Positions 47,007 through 56,872 of a stretch of 64,000 nt of DNA are shown here, piece by piece (the first letter of the stretch is position 1; every line of letters begins with the position of its first letter). The notes beneath the pieces were generated by a model. It did not search any database and was not told where the DNA came from. It saw only the letters and a program-made list of their open reading frames with translations. This stretch comes from Gammaproteobacteria bacterium (GTDB taxonomy: Bacteria; Pseudomonadota; Gammaproteobacteria; Pseudomonadales; Porticoccaceae): contig JAGPUW010000018.1 of NCBI GenBank assembly GCA_018069465.1, positions 88,505 to 152,504 of the forward strand. Reading direction: 5' to 3'. Both the position numbers and the translations under genes were made by a program.

Positions 47007-48224
47007 ATGGATTTTCTCGATTTACTGCGCACCATCGTCAAAGAAGACGGTTCCGATCTCTATTTTTCAACCGGCGCACCACCGAGCATGAAGGTACTGG
47101 GTAAACTGGCCCCGATCACCGATAAGCCCTATGCCAAGGGTGAAATCAAAGAAATCGCCTACGGCATTATGGACGCCACTCAGATCGCCGACTTCGAACA
47201 CAAGCCGGAAATGAACCTGGCTATCTCGGAAAAAAATATCGGCCGCTTCCGCGTTAATATTTTCAAGCAGCGCAGTGACGTGGCTATGGTTGTCAGGTTG
47301 ATCAAAACCGACATCCCCCACTTTCGCGACCTCGGTCTGCCAGACATCGTGCCCAAGCTGGTTTTACAAAAGCGCGGCCTGGTGTTATTTGTCGGCGGTA
47401 CCGGTTCGGGCAAATCGACCTCATTGGCCTCGCTGATCGACTACCGCAACACCCACACCTCCGGTCACATCATTACCGTTGAAGACCCGGTAGAATTTCT
47501 TCACCCCCACAAAAAAAGCATCGTTAATCAGCGTGAAGTTGGCGTCGATACCGACAGTTACGAAGACGCCCTGCAAAACACGCTACGTCAGGCCCCCGAT
47601 GTAATTCTCATCGGTGAGATTCGCAGCCGCGAAACCATGGAGCACGCCCTGGCCTTTGCCGAAACCGGCCACCTCTGCCTCTCCACTCTGCACGCCAACA
47701 ACGCCAACCAGGCACTTGAGCGGATTATTAATTTCTTCCCCGAAGAGCGGCACAAGCAACTCTATCTGGATCTCTCGCTGAATTTACGCGGTATTATTTC
47801 CCAGCGGCTGGTACCCACGGTTGACGATAAACGCGCAGCAGCCATCGAAGTATTACTGGGCACACCGCGGGTTATTGATCTGATTAAAGGCGGCAAGGTC
47901 ACTGAAATTCGTGAGGTCATGGAAAAGTCTGAAAACCAGGGGATGAAAACCTTTGATTCAGCCCTCTGTGAACTCTACGACGCGGGTAAGATCACCCTGC
48001 AAGAAGCCCTGCTCAATGCCGACTCACGCAATAATTTGCGCCTTAAAATACAACTCAAACACGGTAATAATCCACCCAGTGTCATCGGTCAGGAAACGGC
48101 AACTAATGGCGCGGGCAAAGCAGCCGCAGCGGGCGGGGGCAAAGCCAGTGGCGCCGGCCTCAGTCTGGAACCCATAAAAGTCCCCGTAGAAGATGACGAT
48201 GAAGCGGCCAGTCAGGCGCCCTAA
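47007..48224 (+). CDS. pilU: type IV pilus retraction ATPase PilU
   Basis: The 405-residue protein is a PilT-like hexameric ATPase: Walker A GGTGSGKSTSLASL, ITVEDPVEFLH, LRQAPDVILIGEIRSRETMEHALAFAETGHLCLSTLHANN. It has the PilU-type N-terminus (MDFLDLLRTIVKEDGSDLYFSTGAPPS split as DLYF-TGAPPS) and a long C-terminal tail rich in Gly/Ala. The start at 47007 is preferred over the ATG six codons upstream, since GGAAGG lies ten bases before it. No pilT is adjacent. Confidence 0.9.
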   Translation: MDFLDLLRTIVKEDGSDLYFSTGAPPSMKVLGKLAPITDKPYAKGEIKEIAYGIMDATQIADFEHKPEMNLAISEKNIGRFRVNIFKQRSDVAMVVRLIKTDIPHFRDLGLPDIVPKLVLQKRGLVLFVGGTGSGKSTSLASLIDYRNTHTSGHIITVEDPVEFLHPHKKSIVNQREVGVDTDSYEDALQNTLRQAPDVILIGEIRSRETMEHALAFAETGHLCLSTLHANNANQALERIINFFPEERHKQLYLDLSLNLRGIISQRLVPTVDDKRAAAIEVLLGTPRVIDLIKGGKVTEIREVMEKSENQGMKTFDSALCELYDAGKITLQEALLNADSRNNLRLKIQLKHGNNPPSVIGQETATNGAGKAAAAGGGKASGAGLSLEPIKVPVEDDDEAASQAP

Positions 48225-48257
48225 GTCACAGTAATATCGCCTCGCCAAAGAACACTT

Positions 48258-48300
48258 GATAGCCCCGCGAGCTTCAATCAGTACAGCTCGCGGGGCTATC
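48258..48300 (+). terminator. 16-bp hairpin after pilU
   Basis: GATAGCCCCGCGAGCT (48258-48273) pairs perfectly with AGCTCGCGGGGCTATC (48285-48300) around an 11-base loop. As after valS, no T-run follows. The remaining bases to 48506 hold no gene. Confidence 0.6.
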
Positions 48301-48506
48301 AACACTGACAGTACTCGACAAGCAACATCTAGACACCCAGCGACTCCCCCAATCTCAGCACCAATAATCACCCTTATAGAGTCAAACTAAGTCCGTCGCC
48401 AGACGCAAATTTTCTCCTGTTCAACTCGACGCGCTGGCAACAAATCCTTATAGTACGCACCCTCAGAAAACCCACAGCGCCACCCCCCGCTTTCAGGAAT
48501 AAACCG

Positions 48507-50102
48507 TTGATCTCAGCAGCTAATATCACCATGCAATTTGGTGCCAAACCCCTATTTGAAAATATTTCCGTTAAATTTGGTAACGGCAACCGCTATGGCC
48601 TGATCGGAGCCAATGGCTGCGGCAAGTCGACGTTTATGAAAATACTCGACGGCAACCTGACACCCACTGCTGGCAATATTTCTCTCAGCCCCAACGAACG
48701 TATTGGCACCTTGCACCAGGACCAGTTTGCCTTTGAACAATACTCCGTCATCGACACCGTATTGATGGGCCACAAAGAACTGTCGGTCATTAAGCAGGAA
48801 CGCGAGCGCATCTACAGCCTTCCCGAAATGTCGGAAGCAGAAGGCATGAAGGTTGCCGAGCTTGAAATTGAATTTGCCGAGCTCGATGGATACAGCGCCG
48901 AAAGCCGCGCTGGGGAATTGCTAATGGGCGCGGGCATTGCCGAAGAACTGCACTTTGGCCCAATGAGTCAAGTCGCCCCCGGCTGGAAACTGCGCGTGCT
49001 GCTAGCCCAGGCCCTGTTCTCTAACCCCGATATATTGCTGCTTGACGAGCCCACCAACAACCTCGACATCAGCACCATTCGCTGGCTCGAAGATGTGCTA
49101 AACGACAGTAAAAGCACGATGATCATTATTTCTCACGATCGCCATTTTTTGAATTCAGTCTGCACCCACATGGCCGACATTGACTACGGCGAACTGCGCG
49201 TTTACCCGGGTACATACGACGACTTTATGATCGCCGCCACCCAGGTACAGGAGCGCATGCAGTCGCAAAACGCTAAAAAGAAAGCGCAAATCGCCGAGCT
49301 ACAACAATTTGTCAGCCGCTTCTCTGCCAACGCCTCAAAAGCCAAGCAGGCCACCTCGCGCGCCAAGCGCATCGAAAAAATTAACCTCGATGACATCAAA
49401 CCCTCCAGCCGGGTCACCCCCTATATCCGCTTTGCCCAGGAGAAAAAACTCCATCGCCAGGCACTGACTATCGAAAACCTCGGCCACAGTTTTGATGGAA
49501 AAGAATTATTTAGCGATGGCAACCTGATTTTGGAAGCCGGCGCTCGCCTCGCGGTGATCGGTGAAAACGGCGCGGGTAAAACCACCTTTTTACGCTGCCT
49601 AATGGGTGACATTGCAGCCAATGAGGGCCGCATAAAATGGGCCGAAAATGCCACTCTGGGTTACTGCCCCCAGGACAGCAGCGCCGACTTCGACAGCGAC
49701 ACCAACCTCTTTGACTGGATGAGCCAATGGCGCAAACCCCGCCACGACGACCAGATCGTACGCGCCACACTGGGCCGTTTACTGTTCTCATCAGACGATT
49801 CTGAAAAAGCAGTTCGCGTGTGTTCGGGTGGTGAAAAGAACCGCCTGCTATTTGGCAAGTTGATGATGACGGACAACAACGTGATGATTCTCGACGAGCC
49901 CACCAACCATCTCGACATGGAAGCCATTGAAGCCCTCAACCTGGCGCTGGAACACTACGAAGGCACCTTGATTTTCGTCAGTCACGACCGTGAGTTTGTA
50001 TCATCACTGGCGACGCGCATTATCGAAATCAAAGACCACAAGTTAAACGACTTTAAAGGCACCTACGACGAGTACCTCGCCCACCAGTTGGCATCGGCCT
50101 AA
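48507..50102 (+). CDS. ybiT: ABC-F ATPase, YbiT type
   Basis: This 531-residue soluble protein has two ABC domains: Walker [10 protein letters not shown] and GENGAGKTT, Walker [13 protein letters not shown] and [12 protein letters not shown], with a charged linker ([23 protein letters not shown] split around residue 260). The opening ([20 protein letters not shown]) matches YbiT closely. ABC-F proteins act on ribosomes at the E site rather than in transport. The start is TTG at 48507, with AGGA eight bases upstream. Its stop overlaps that of bioD on the other strand. Confidence 0.92.
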   Translation: MISAANITMQFGAKPLFENISVKFGNGNRYGLIGANGCGKSTFMKILDGNLTPTAGNISLSPNERIGTLHQDQFAFEQYSVIDTVLMGHKELSVIKQERERIYSLPEMSEAEGMKVAELEIEFAELDGYSAESRAGELLMGAGIAEELHFGPMSQVAPGWKLRVLLAQALFSNPDILLLDEPTNNLDISTIRWLEDVLNDSKSTMIIISHDRHFLNSVCTHMADIDYGELRVYPGTYDDFMIAATQVQERMQSQNAKKKAQIAELQQFVSRFSANASKAKQATSRAKRIEKINLDDIKPSSRVTPYIRFAQEKKLHRQALTIENLGHSFDGKELFSDGNLILEAGARLAVIGENGAGKTTFLRCLMGDIAANEGRIKWAENATLGYCPQDSSADFDSDTNLFDWMSQWRKPRHDDQIVRATLGRLLFSSDDSEKAVRVCSGGEKNRLLFGKLMMTDNNVMILDEPTNHLDMEAIEALNLALEHYEGTLIFVSHDREFVSSLATRIIEIKDHKLNDFKGTYDEYLAHQLASA

Positions 50103-50782
50103 GTCGCTTGCAGCACGCTTAAATCAAAGTCGGCGGCAAGCTCATTTTGATTTAAGCGGTGGGGCAGGTCAGCCAGCAAGGGGCAGGCCAAGCGGCCTTG
50201 CAGGTCCGCCACCATCTCCGCGTGGCATTCATTAACACCACTGGCCTGATTCGCCACCCAGCCGGCCAAAAGCAAACCGTCAGCGCGAATACCCTCGGCA
50301 CTGAGCAAGGCATGATTTAAACAGCCCAGCTTAATATCAACCACCAAAATCACAGGCACAGCGAGTAATTTTGCCATATCGGCAAAGCTTTCACTTTCGT
50401 TCAACGGTACGCGCCAACCACCGGCACCTTCGATAAGGGTCAAGTCAGCCTTTAAATCGAGTACCGACTGGCAGTGCGTGGCGAGCTGCTGCGCATCGAG
50501 GTGCAAGCCCTGCCGCGCGGCGGCGAAGTGCGGCGCTATGGGGGGCTGTAATGCAAAGGGATTTATTTGCGCATAACTCAGCGCGGTGGAGCAAGCTTGC
50601 TGCAAATACAAAGCATCATCATTGCGCAAGCCTTCATCGGTCATTTCACAGCCCGCCGCCACCGGCTTAACGGCGGCGGTGCTTAGCCCGCACTTTGTCG
50701 CTGCCTGTAGCAGGGCAACGGCGACGGATGTTTTGCCGACGCCAGTATCGGTGCCGGTAATAAAATAAGCGCGCTGCATCAT
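50099..50782 (-). CDS. bioD: dethiobiotin synthetase BioD
   Basis: BioD makes the ureido ring of dethiobiotin from DAPA, CO2 and ATP. The 227-residue protein has the P-loop [27 protein letters not shown], and [12 protein letters not shown]. Its ATG overlaps the bioF stop, and a second ATG follows directly. It is the last gene of bioB-bioF-bioD. Confidence 0.94.
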   Translation of the reverse strand: MMQRAYFITGTDTGVGKTSVAVALLQAATKCGLSTAAVKPVAAGCEMTDEGLRNDDALYLQQACSTALSYAQINPFALQPPIAPHFAAARQGLHLDAQQLATHCQSVLDLKADLTLIEGAGGWRVPLNESESFADMAKLLAVPVILVVDIKLGCLNHALLSAEGIRADGLLLAGWVANQASGVNECHAEMVADLQGRLACPLLADLPHRLNQNELAADFDLSVLQAT

Positions 50783-51960
50783 TAAGTGCCACCCACGCTT
50801 TTAAGTGCGCCAGCGAGTGCATCGAGCAAGGCGTCGACGTGTTCGGTTTCGTGCTCTGCCGTTAGGGTAATACGTAAACGCGCACTGCCCACGGGCACGG
50901 TGGGCGGGCGAATAGCGCCTGTCCAAAAACCGGCTTCAAGTAGTAGTTCGCCAATCTTAATCACTTGCTGATCATCGCCAATTAACACCGGTTGGATCGG
51001 CGTTGGCGAAGCCATAACCGCAACGCCCCGCTCTGCAGCACCTTGTTGAAAGTGTGCAATCAAGGTCTGCAATTTTTCCCGTCGCCAACTTTCACTATCG
51101 ATCAATGTCAGTGCCGTTCGCGTGGCAGCCGCGACTGCCGGGGGCAATGCGGTGGTGTAAATATAGGTGCGCGCAAACTGTATAAGGCTTTCGATCAGCG
51201 CTTCACTACCGGCGACAAACGCACCAAAAGTGCCGAAGCCCTTACCCAAAGTGCCGACCAAAATCGGCAGGCTGTCTATATCCATCGCGAAGTGTTCGGC
51301 GATACCGCGCCCAGTTTTACCCAGCACGCCGAAGCCGTGGGCATCATCGACCATTAACCAGGCATTGTTTTGATCGGCGGTAGCGGCCAGTGCAGGCAAG
51401 TCGGCCAAGTCACCGTCCATGCTGAAGACACCATCAGTCACCAACAAACGGCGCTCCGCACTATTGTTCGCCAGCAGGCTTTGTGCGGCGGCAAGATCGG
51501 CATGGGGATAGCGCTCAAACTGAGCACGACAAAGAAAACCACCGTCGAGCAGCGAGGCGTGGTTGAGCCTGTCTTGCACTACGAGATCGCCCTGCCCCAT
51601 CAATGCGCGAATCACACCCACATTGGCCATATAGCCGGTCGAAAATAACAGTGCTCGGGGACGGCCGGTAAACGCGGCGAGTTCTTCTTCAAGGGCCTGA
51701 TGCTCGGCGCCATGACCACTCACCAAATGCGAGGCGCCGCTACCGACGCCGTATTGATTGGCCGCTTGCTGAAAGGATTTTATAAGCGCCGGGTGGTTCG
51801 CCAGACCGAGGTAGTCATTGCTGCTAAAACCCAGGCAGCGCTTACCATTGACCAGCACCTCGACACCCTGGGGGCTTTGCAGGGTCTTGCGCCGCCGATA
51901 ACGATTCTGACGATGGCGCGTATCGAGCTCTAATTGCAAGACAGCATCGGGGCTTACCAT
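50782..51960 (-). CDS. bioF: 8-amino-7-oxononanoate synthase BioF
   Basis: BioF is a PLP enzyme joining pimeloyl thioester with alanine. About 392 residues carry FSSNDYLGLANHP, GSGASHLVSGHGAEHQALE, VDDAHGFGVLGKTGRG and the PLP lysine in LVGTLGKGFGTFGAF. The ATG at 51960 lies at the end of a series of 16-bp repeats, each ending in ATTATG. A GTG four codons upstream is also in frame. Confidence 0.94.
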   Translation of the reverse strand: MVSPDAVLQLELDTRHRQNRYRRRKTLQSPQGVEVLVNGKRCLGFSSNDYLGLANHPALIKSFQQAANQYGVGSGASHLVSGHGAEHQALEEELAAFTGRPRALLFSTGYMANVGVIRALMGQGDLVVQDRLNHASLLDGGFLCRAQFERYPHADLAAAQSLLANNSAERRLLVTDGVFSMDGDLADLPALAATADQNNAWLMVDDAHGFGVLGKTGRGIAEHFAMDIDSLPILVGTLGKGFGTFGAFVAGSEALIESLIQFARTYIYTTALPPAVAAATRTALTLIDSESWRREKLQTLIAHFQQGAAERGVAVMASPTPIQPVLIGDDQQVIKIGELLLEAGFWTGAIRPPTVPVGSARLRITLTAEHETEHVDALLDALAGALKSVGGT

Positions 51961-52037
51961 AATAGAGAACACCCATAATCCGGACTAAGCATAATCAGGA
52001 ATATCCATAATCGGGACAAACCATAGCTGGCAAGCTA
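51958..52037. repeat. 16-bp tandem units ending on the bioF start codon
   Basis: CATAAT occurs at 51958, 51974, 51990 and 52006, exactly 16 bases apart, with CATAGC at 52022 as a fainter fifth unit. On the coding strand each of the four units ends in ATTATG, and the last ATG is the bioF start. Confidence 0.82.
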
Positions 52038-52051
52038 GGCGCTAAAGATGA

Positions 52052-53089
52052 TCAACGAGCGGCATTGTAAAAATGCTTATCCAGCGCCGCCTCGGTAATT
52101 TGCTCCGCCACGGCAGCCTCTTGCTGATGGCCGACACAGTGTTGCTCTGGCTGTATGCCCAGCTTATCGAAGAGCTGCATGTCTGTATTGGCTGAGGGGT
52201 TTGGCGTGGTGAGCAATTTTTCACCGTAAAAAATAGAGTTGGCACCGGCTAGAAAAGCCAGGGCCTGCATTTGTTCGTTCATTTCCTCACGCCCGGCCGA
52301 AAGCCGTACATGGGATTGGGGCATCAAAATTCGCGCCACGGCAATGGTGCGCAGAAAATCGAAGGGCTCAAGGTCGGCTTCATTTTCTAGCGGTGTACCC
52401 TTCACCTTGACCAACATATTAATCGGCACCGACTCGGGTTGCTCGGGCAGATTTGCCAGTTGCACCAACAGGCCAGCACGGTCTTTCAATTCCTCACCCA
52501 TGCCGACGATACCGCCACAGCAGACCTTCATACCCGACGCACGCACGTTGGCCAGGGTATCGAGCCTGTCCTGATAGGTGCGCGTGGTGATGATCTCACC
52601 GTAGTGTTCCGGTGACGTATCGAGATTGTGGTTGTAGTAGTCGAGTCCGGCAGCGGCCAGTTCAGAGGCCTGCCCATCGCTGAGCATGCCCAGTGTCATG
52701 CAGGTTTCAAGGCCCAGAGCTTTCACTTCTTTGACCATGTCCAGCACATAGGGCATGTCTTTTTTATTCGGCGAGCGCCACGCCGCGCCCATGCAAAAAC
52801 GGCTGGTGCCATTGGCTTTGGCGAGCTTGGCCTCGGCGATCACGCGCTCTATTTCTAGCAGTTTTTCTTTTTCCAGGCCGGTATTGTAGTGGGCGCTTTG
52901 CGGGCAATATTTACAGTCTTCAGGGCAGGTGCCCGTTTTTATCGACAACAGGGTACTGACCTGCACCTGATTGGGGTCAAAGTGCTGGCGATGTACAGTT
53001 TGCGCCATGTACATCAAGTCGCTGAAAGGCTGGTTAAAAAGCCCTAATACTTCTTCTTCGCTCCAGTCGTGACGGACGGCAACAGTCAT
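52052..53089 (-). CDS. bioB: biotin synthase BioB
   Basis: This 345-residue radical SAM enzyme inserts sulfur into dethiobiotin. The cluster motif is [11 protein letters not shown] near residue 55, followed by [15 protein letters not shown] and the [12 protein letters not shown] and [15 protein letters not shown] blocks of bacterial BioB. It is the first gene of the biotin operon, 85 bases downstream of a BirA-like operator. Confidence 0.96.
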   Translation of the reverse strand: MTVAVRHDWSEEEVLGLFNQPFSDLMYMAQTVHRQHFDPNQVQVSTLLSIKTGTCPEDCKYCPQSAHYNTGLEKEKLLEIERVIAEAKLAKANGTSRFCMGAAWRSPNKKDMPYVLDMVKEVKALGLETCMTLGMLSDGQASELAAAGLDYYNHNLDTSPEHYGEIITTRTYQDRLDTLANVRASGMKVCCGGIVGMGEELKDRAGLLVQLANLPEQPESVPINMLVKVKGTPLENEADLEPFDFLRTIAVARILMPQSHVRLSAGREEMNEQMQALAFLAGANSIFYGEKLLTTPNPSANTDMQLFDKLGIQPEQHCVGHQQEAAVAEQITEAALDKHFYNAAR

Positions 53090-53173
53090 AAATTCACCCT
53101 AAGATCTGATTCAATGTGGCGGTAGAGGCAATAACAAAATTACAGCCCGCAATGATAATGCCCACAGATAAGC

Positions 53174-53204
53174 TGTCAACCCAATTTAAGCAACAAGGTT
53201 AACA
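53174..53204 (-). promoter_or_regulatory. BirA-type biotin operator
   Basis: TGTCAACC (53174-53181), a 15-base spacer and GGTTAACA (53197-53204) match the BirA operator layout (TTGTAAACC-N15-GGTTTACAA). It lies 85 bases upstream of bioB, inside the 300-base gap 53090-53389, in which I see nothing else. Repression by biotin-loaded BirA is expected. Confidence 0.78.
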
Positions 53205-53389
53205 ACGAGCTTTCTCGTCAAACGGGTTATACCGACTTAGAGCGTGAGACACCCTGGCGACGCATACAGTAAATCGCCGGCAAGCACTATTGATGGGAGC
53301 AGAGTGAAAAGGGGCTTAGCGGTGCGAAGCATCCGAAAATAAAGCCAAACCCGTTCATAGCCTCAATCTTTTAGGTACATCAGCCTCGG

Positions 53390-55771
53390 CTAGCGTGAAC
53401 TTAATTGGTGGGCAATTAATTGATCCGCGTGCGCTTGAACCTCACCATAGAAGGTGGTCCGCTGTCGCGCCGGGCGCTGAATACCGCTCAGTAAAGTAGC
53501 CATCTTGGCCACCGTCATTTCCTGGCCGTGAGCGGCACCGGCGGCGCGGGAGATACTTTCGTTCATTAAGGTGCCGCCCATATCGTTGGCTCCGGCGTTT
53601 AAGCAGGCAATGACGCCCTGCTCGCCCATCTTCACCCACGAGACCTGAATATTGTCGATCAAGGTGTGCAGTACCAGCCGTGATACGGCGTGCATCAGTA
53701 CCGACTCGCGCATCGTTGGCCCCATGCGCGACAGGCCCTTGCGAAACATCGGCGCTTCCATCGGCACAAAGGGCAGCGGTACAAACTCGGTGATGCCTCC
53801 GGTGCGCTGCTGTAGGTCGCGCAGATGTAGTAGATGCCGAGCCCAGTGCACAGGTCTATCGACATGGCCAAACATAATAGTCGAAGTGGTTTTTATACCC
53901 ACCTTATGGGCCGTTTCGATGACGTTGAGCCACTGCTGGGTATTGATTTTATCGGGGCATATTATCGCCCGCACTTCATCGTCGAGGATTTCCGCCGCCG
54001 TACCCGGCAGGCTATTGAGCCCCGCGTCTTTGAGCCGGTACAAGTAGTCTTCAATACTCAGGCCCAGAGTCTCTGCACCCTGACTGACTTCGAGGGGAGA
54101 GAAGGCGTGAATATGCATGTCGGGCAGGGTCTGGCGAATGTCTCCGCAAATTTCTAGATAGGTATCACCCGTGTAGCTGGGGTGAATACCGCCCTGTAAG
54201 CAGACTTCGGTGGCGCCTTTTTGCCAGGCCTCTACGGCCCGCTCTGTCACCTCTTTACTTTCGAGCACATAGGCTTTGCCGCGCAGTGCCTCGGTGGTTT
54301 TGCCCTTGGAAAATGCACAAAACTTGCAGGACAAATAACACACATTGGTGTAATTAATATTGCGATTAATGGCGTAAGTCACCGTGTCGCCAACCACCTG
54401 GCGCCGCAGCTCACCGGCCGCCTCGCAAATACTTTGGTAATCACTGCCCCGCGCCTGAAAAAGTTGCACGATGGCGCTTTCATCGAGACGCTCGCCGCGC
54501 AGGGCGCGAGCAATTAAAGCCTCAATGCCGGTCGATGAGGCGGTGCTAGCGGCGGGCGCAAAAGACCAGCCCTCCCGCTCGATATTGCCTGGCGGCGTTT
54601 CAGTACAGCCCGGCGTCCAGGATTCGCGACGGGCATAGCCATCGCTGTCCATACGTTTAAGCAGCGCAGTCGCCATATCGGCGGCCTGCCACTGCTGCGA
54701 CTGGTGGGCAAAAGCAGGATAAACCGGCAAGCGCTCGACCAGTAACTTATTACTGGCTGCCGTTAGACGGGCAAGGTTATCCAAACCCGGCCAGGGTTTT
54801 TCCGGATTAACAAAATCGGGCGTTACTGGTGACACACCGCCCCAGTCATTAATACCGGCATCAATTAACTGCGCCAATACACCCTCGTTCAAATTGGGCG
54901 GGGTTTGTAAATTCATCGCGCCGCCGAAAATAATGCGCGCCACGGCGATGGTCCACAGTAGCTCGTCGAGGGGAGCATCGGGCACATCAGCCATTAAGGT
55001 GCCTTTTTTGGCACAGAAATTCTGAATTATAATTTCTTGTATATGGCCGTATTGCTGGTGGAGGTCACGCAGGGCCAGCAGGGATTCGACACGTTCGAGC
55101 CTTGTTTCACCGATACCAATTAAAATACCGCTGGTGTAGGGGATTTTTAATTGCCCGGCTTTTGCCAGTGTCGCCAAACGCACTTCTGGCAATTTATCGG
55201 GCGAGCCGTAATGGGGGCCACCCTTTTCACAAAGCCGTTTTGAAACGCTTTCGAGCATCATGCCCTGGGACACGGACACCGCGCGGCTGGCGGCAAACTC
55301 ATCCGCCGTCATCACTCCCGGATTTAAATGGGGTAACAGGCCCGTTTCATCAAACACCAGTTTCGCCATGGCCAGTAAATAATCCATGGTCGAGTCATAG
55401 CCCAGCTCGGCCAGTGCCACGCGCGCCGTTTCATAGCGTAGCTCGGGCTTGTCACCCAGGGTAAACAGCGCTTCGTGACAGCCCGCTGCAGCACCCTCGC
55501 GGGCAACTTTTAAAATTTGCTCGGGCAGCATAAAAGGCTGCTCTATTTTTTTCGGTGTTTGCGCAAAGGTGCAATAGTGGCAAACATTGCGACATAGCTG
55601 AGTGAGGGGAATAAATATCTTCCGCGAATAGGAAATCCGCGCACCGTGGGCCGCGTCGCGCAACTGGGCGGCGCGAGTCATTAAAGCCGCAAGGTCGCTC
55701 TCATCAGCCAGTGCCAAAGCGGCTGAGTGACTCGGCGTTATCGTCTGTCCGGGCTTAACAATACTATTCAT
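53390..55771 (-). CDS. fbiC: fused FO synthase FbiC (CofG-CofH)
   Basis: The 793-residue bifunctional radical SAM protein makes FO, the deazaflavin of coenzyme F420, from tyrosine and a riboflavin precursor. The N-terminal CofG half has the cluster motif CRNVCHYC (about residues 60-67); the C-terminal CofH half has CYLSCKFC (about 477-484) after NINYTN and ends with the AGANDMGGTLMNE block. The same fusion order is found in actinobacterial FbiC; archaea have two genes. Its ATG overlaps the cofC stop. Confidence 0.95.
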   Translation of the reverse strand: MNSIVKPGQTITPSHSAALALADESDLAALMTRAAQLRDAAHGARISYSRKIFIPLTQLCRNVCHYCTFAQTPKKIEQPFMLPEQILKVAREGAAAGCHEALFTLGDKPELRYETARVALAELGYDSTMDYLLAMAKLVFDETGLLPHLNPGVMTADEFAASRAVSVSQGMMLESVSKRLCEKGGPHYGSPDKLPEVRLATLAKAGQLKIPYTSGILIGIGETRLERVESLLALRDLHQQYGHIQEIIIQNFCAKKGTLMADVPDAPLDELLWTIAVARIIFGGAMNLQTPPNLNEGVLAQLIDAGINDWGGVSPVTPDFVNPEKPWPGLDNLARLTAASNKLLVERLPVYPAFAHQSQQWQAADMATALLKRMDSDGYARRESWTPGCTETPPGNIEREGWSFAPAASTASSTGIEALIARALRGERLDESAIVQLFQARGSDYQSICEAAGELRRQVVGDTVTYAINRNINYTNVCYLSCKFCAFSKGKTTEALRGKAYVLESKEVTERAVEAWQKGATEVCLQGGIHPSYTGDTYLEICGDIRQTLPDMHIHAFSPLEVSQGAETLGLSIEDYLYRLKDAGLNSLPGTAAEILDDEVRAIICPDKINTQQWLNVIETAHKVGIKTTSTIMFGHVDRPVHWARHLLHLRDLQQRTGGITEFVPLPFVPMEAPMFRKGLSRMGPTMRESVLMHAVSRLVLHTLIDNIQVSWVKMGEQGVIACLNAGANDMGGTLMNESISRAAGAAHGQEMTVAKMATLLSGIQRPARQRTTFYGEVQAHADQLIAHQLSSR

Positions 55772-56571
55772 CCAACGTGCCTGTTTGTTTGATTTTGTTG
55801 GCCGCTCTGCCGAAATTTCGTGCTTTGCAACTGCCCGCCCGGTGCGCTCTTCGCCAGCTCGACAGCAATACCGCTATCGACCAGGAAACGCAGAGTGGCA
55901 CATTCGCGGCCAGCCGCCAACAGCGCGTGAATATCTTCTACGGTGTCGATATCCAGACTAAGACCGGGGGTATTAAGTACCGCTGGCTCCAAACCTTGCT
56001 CGCGGGCAAGGGCGATATGGCGCTGACAACTGTTGTCGCCAAAGGCCGGGGCGATAATATCTGGCGGCGATACCAACAGTGCATTGGTGCCACCGTCGGA
56101 GCCCGCTGCGGCCACACTCACACCCGGACAAGTATGTTGCGCTACCAGGGCCTGTATATCAGCCCTGGTGACAAGGGGTATATCGGCGGGCAACAGCAAC
56201 ATGGTGCTGACACCCTGTGCCATCAAATTGGCAGCGGCGGCGCTATACGCTTGACACAAGCCCGCCTCCGCCAGCTTATTGATGGGGGATAAGCCGGGTT
56301 CGTCACCGAGCATTGTCTCCAACGGCTCGGCACTGGGGTCGAAAACCCTCAGGGGAGTTTTGCTACTGAGGGCGCGCTTGTCGACCCACTGCTCGACCTC
56401 TGCGTCACTGCTGACAACAGTAATCGCCTCAACCTCTGGCGTCAGTGCAACAGCACTCAGTACATCGGCGAGCATATGTTTCATCAAGTCACAACGCTGC
56501 CCCGCCGTGAGCACTGCGCTCAGACGCTTCTTTGCATGCTTGAAACTTTTTACGGGAACGACAACCTGCAT
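55768..56571 (-). CDS. cofC: F420 biosynthesis guanylyltransferase CofC/FbiD
   Basis: The 267-residue nucleotidyltransferase activates a three-carbon phosphoacid (2-phospholactate, phosphoenolpyruvate or 3-phosphoglycerate, depending on lineage) with GTP. It has the family start VVPVKSFKHAKKRLSAVL, LLLPADIPLVTRADIQ with the metal-binding Asp, and DGGTNALLVSPPDII. About 50 residues after SLDIDTVEDIHALL form a longer tail than usual. Which substrate is used cannot be read by eye. Confidence 0.92.
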   Translation of the reverse strand: MQVVVPVKSFKHAKKRLSAVLTAGQRCDLMKHMLADVLSAVALTPEVEAITVVSSDAEVEQWVDKRALSSKTPLRVFDPSAEPLETMLGDEPGLSPINKLAEAGLCQAYSAAAANLMAQGVSTMLLLPADIPLVTRADIQALVAQHTCPGVSVAAAGSDGGTNALLVSPPDIIAPAFGDNSCQRHIALAREQGLEPAVLNTPGLSLDIDTVEDIHALLAAGRECATLRFLVDSGIAVELAKSAPGGQLQSTKFRQSGQQNQTNRHVG

Positions 56572-56816
56572 ATTATTTTCCGGCTAGCGCACGCCAGCTC
56601 CTAGCATAAATCTTCGGCATATTTGCAATCTGGATACGCCAATAATCATACCTGCAAAAGCGATGGTCAGTGAGGCAAGGCTTATTAAGGCCTAATAAAG
56701 TGGCATGACTGTTATTAAAGATTTACCGCTGTTTCAATCCACTTTGAAGTCTTCACGCCCCTCTCCATTTACCCTCTGGCATTCGATTCTATCAGTTAAT
56801 CCCCTTTGTGCCCCGG

Positions 56817-56872
56817 CCCTATAAATCCAGCCCTGTAGATCCGGTCCTACAGATCCAACCCCACAAAATCCA
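56817..56872. repeat. four 14-bp tandem units across the cofD stop codon
   Basis: The units at 56859-56872, 56845-56858, 56831-56844 and 56817-56830 read on the coding strand as TGGATTTTGTGGGG, TTGGATCTGTAGGA, CCGGATCTACAGGG and CTGGATTTATAGGG. The second holds the TAG stop. The rest of the 275-base gap before cofC has no gene. Confidence 0.75.

Noticed and set aside
51958..52037. Possible CRISPR-like array
   Set aside because: The units are only 16 bases and contiguous, without spacers, and there are no cas genes anywhere in the window.
53390..53640. A further repeat at the fbiC stop
   Set aside because: No period could be followed beyond two short matches.
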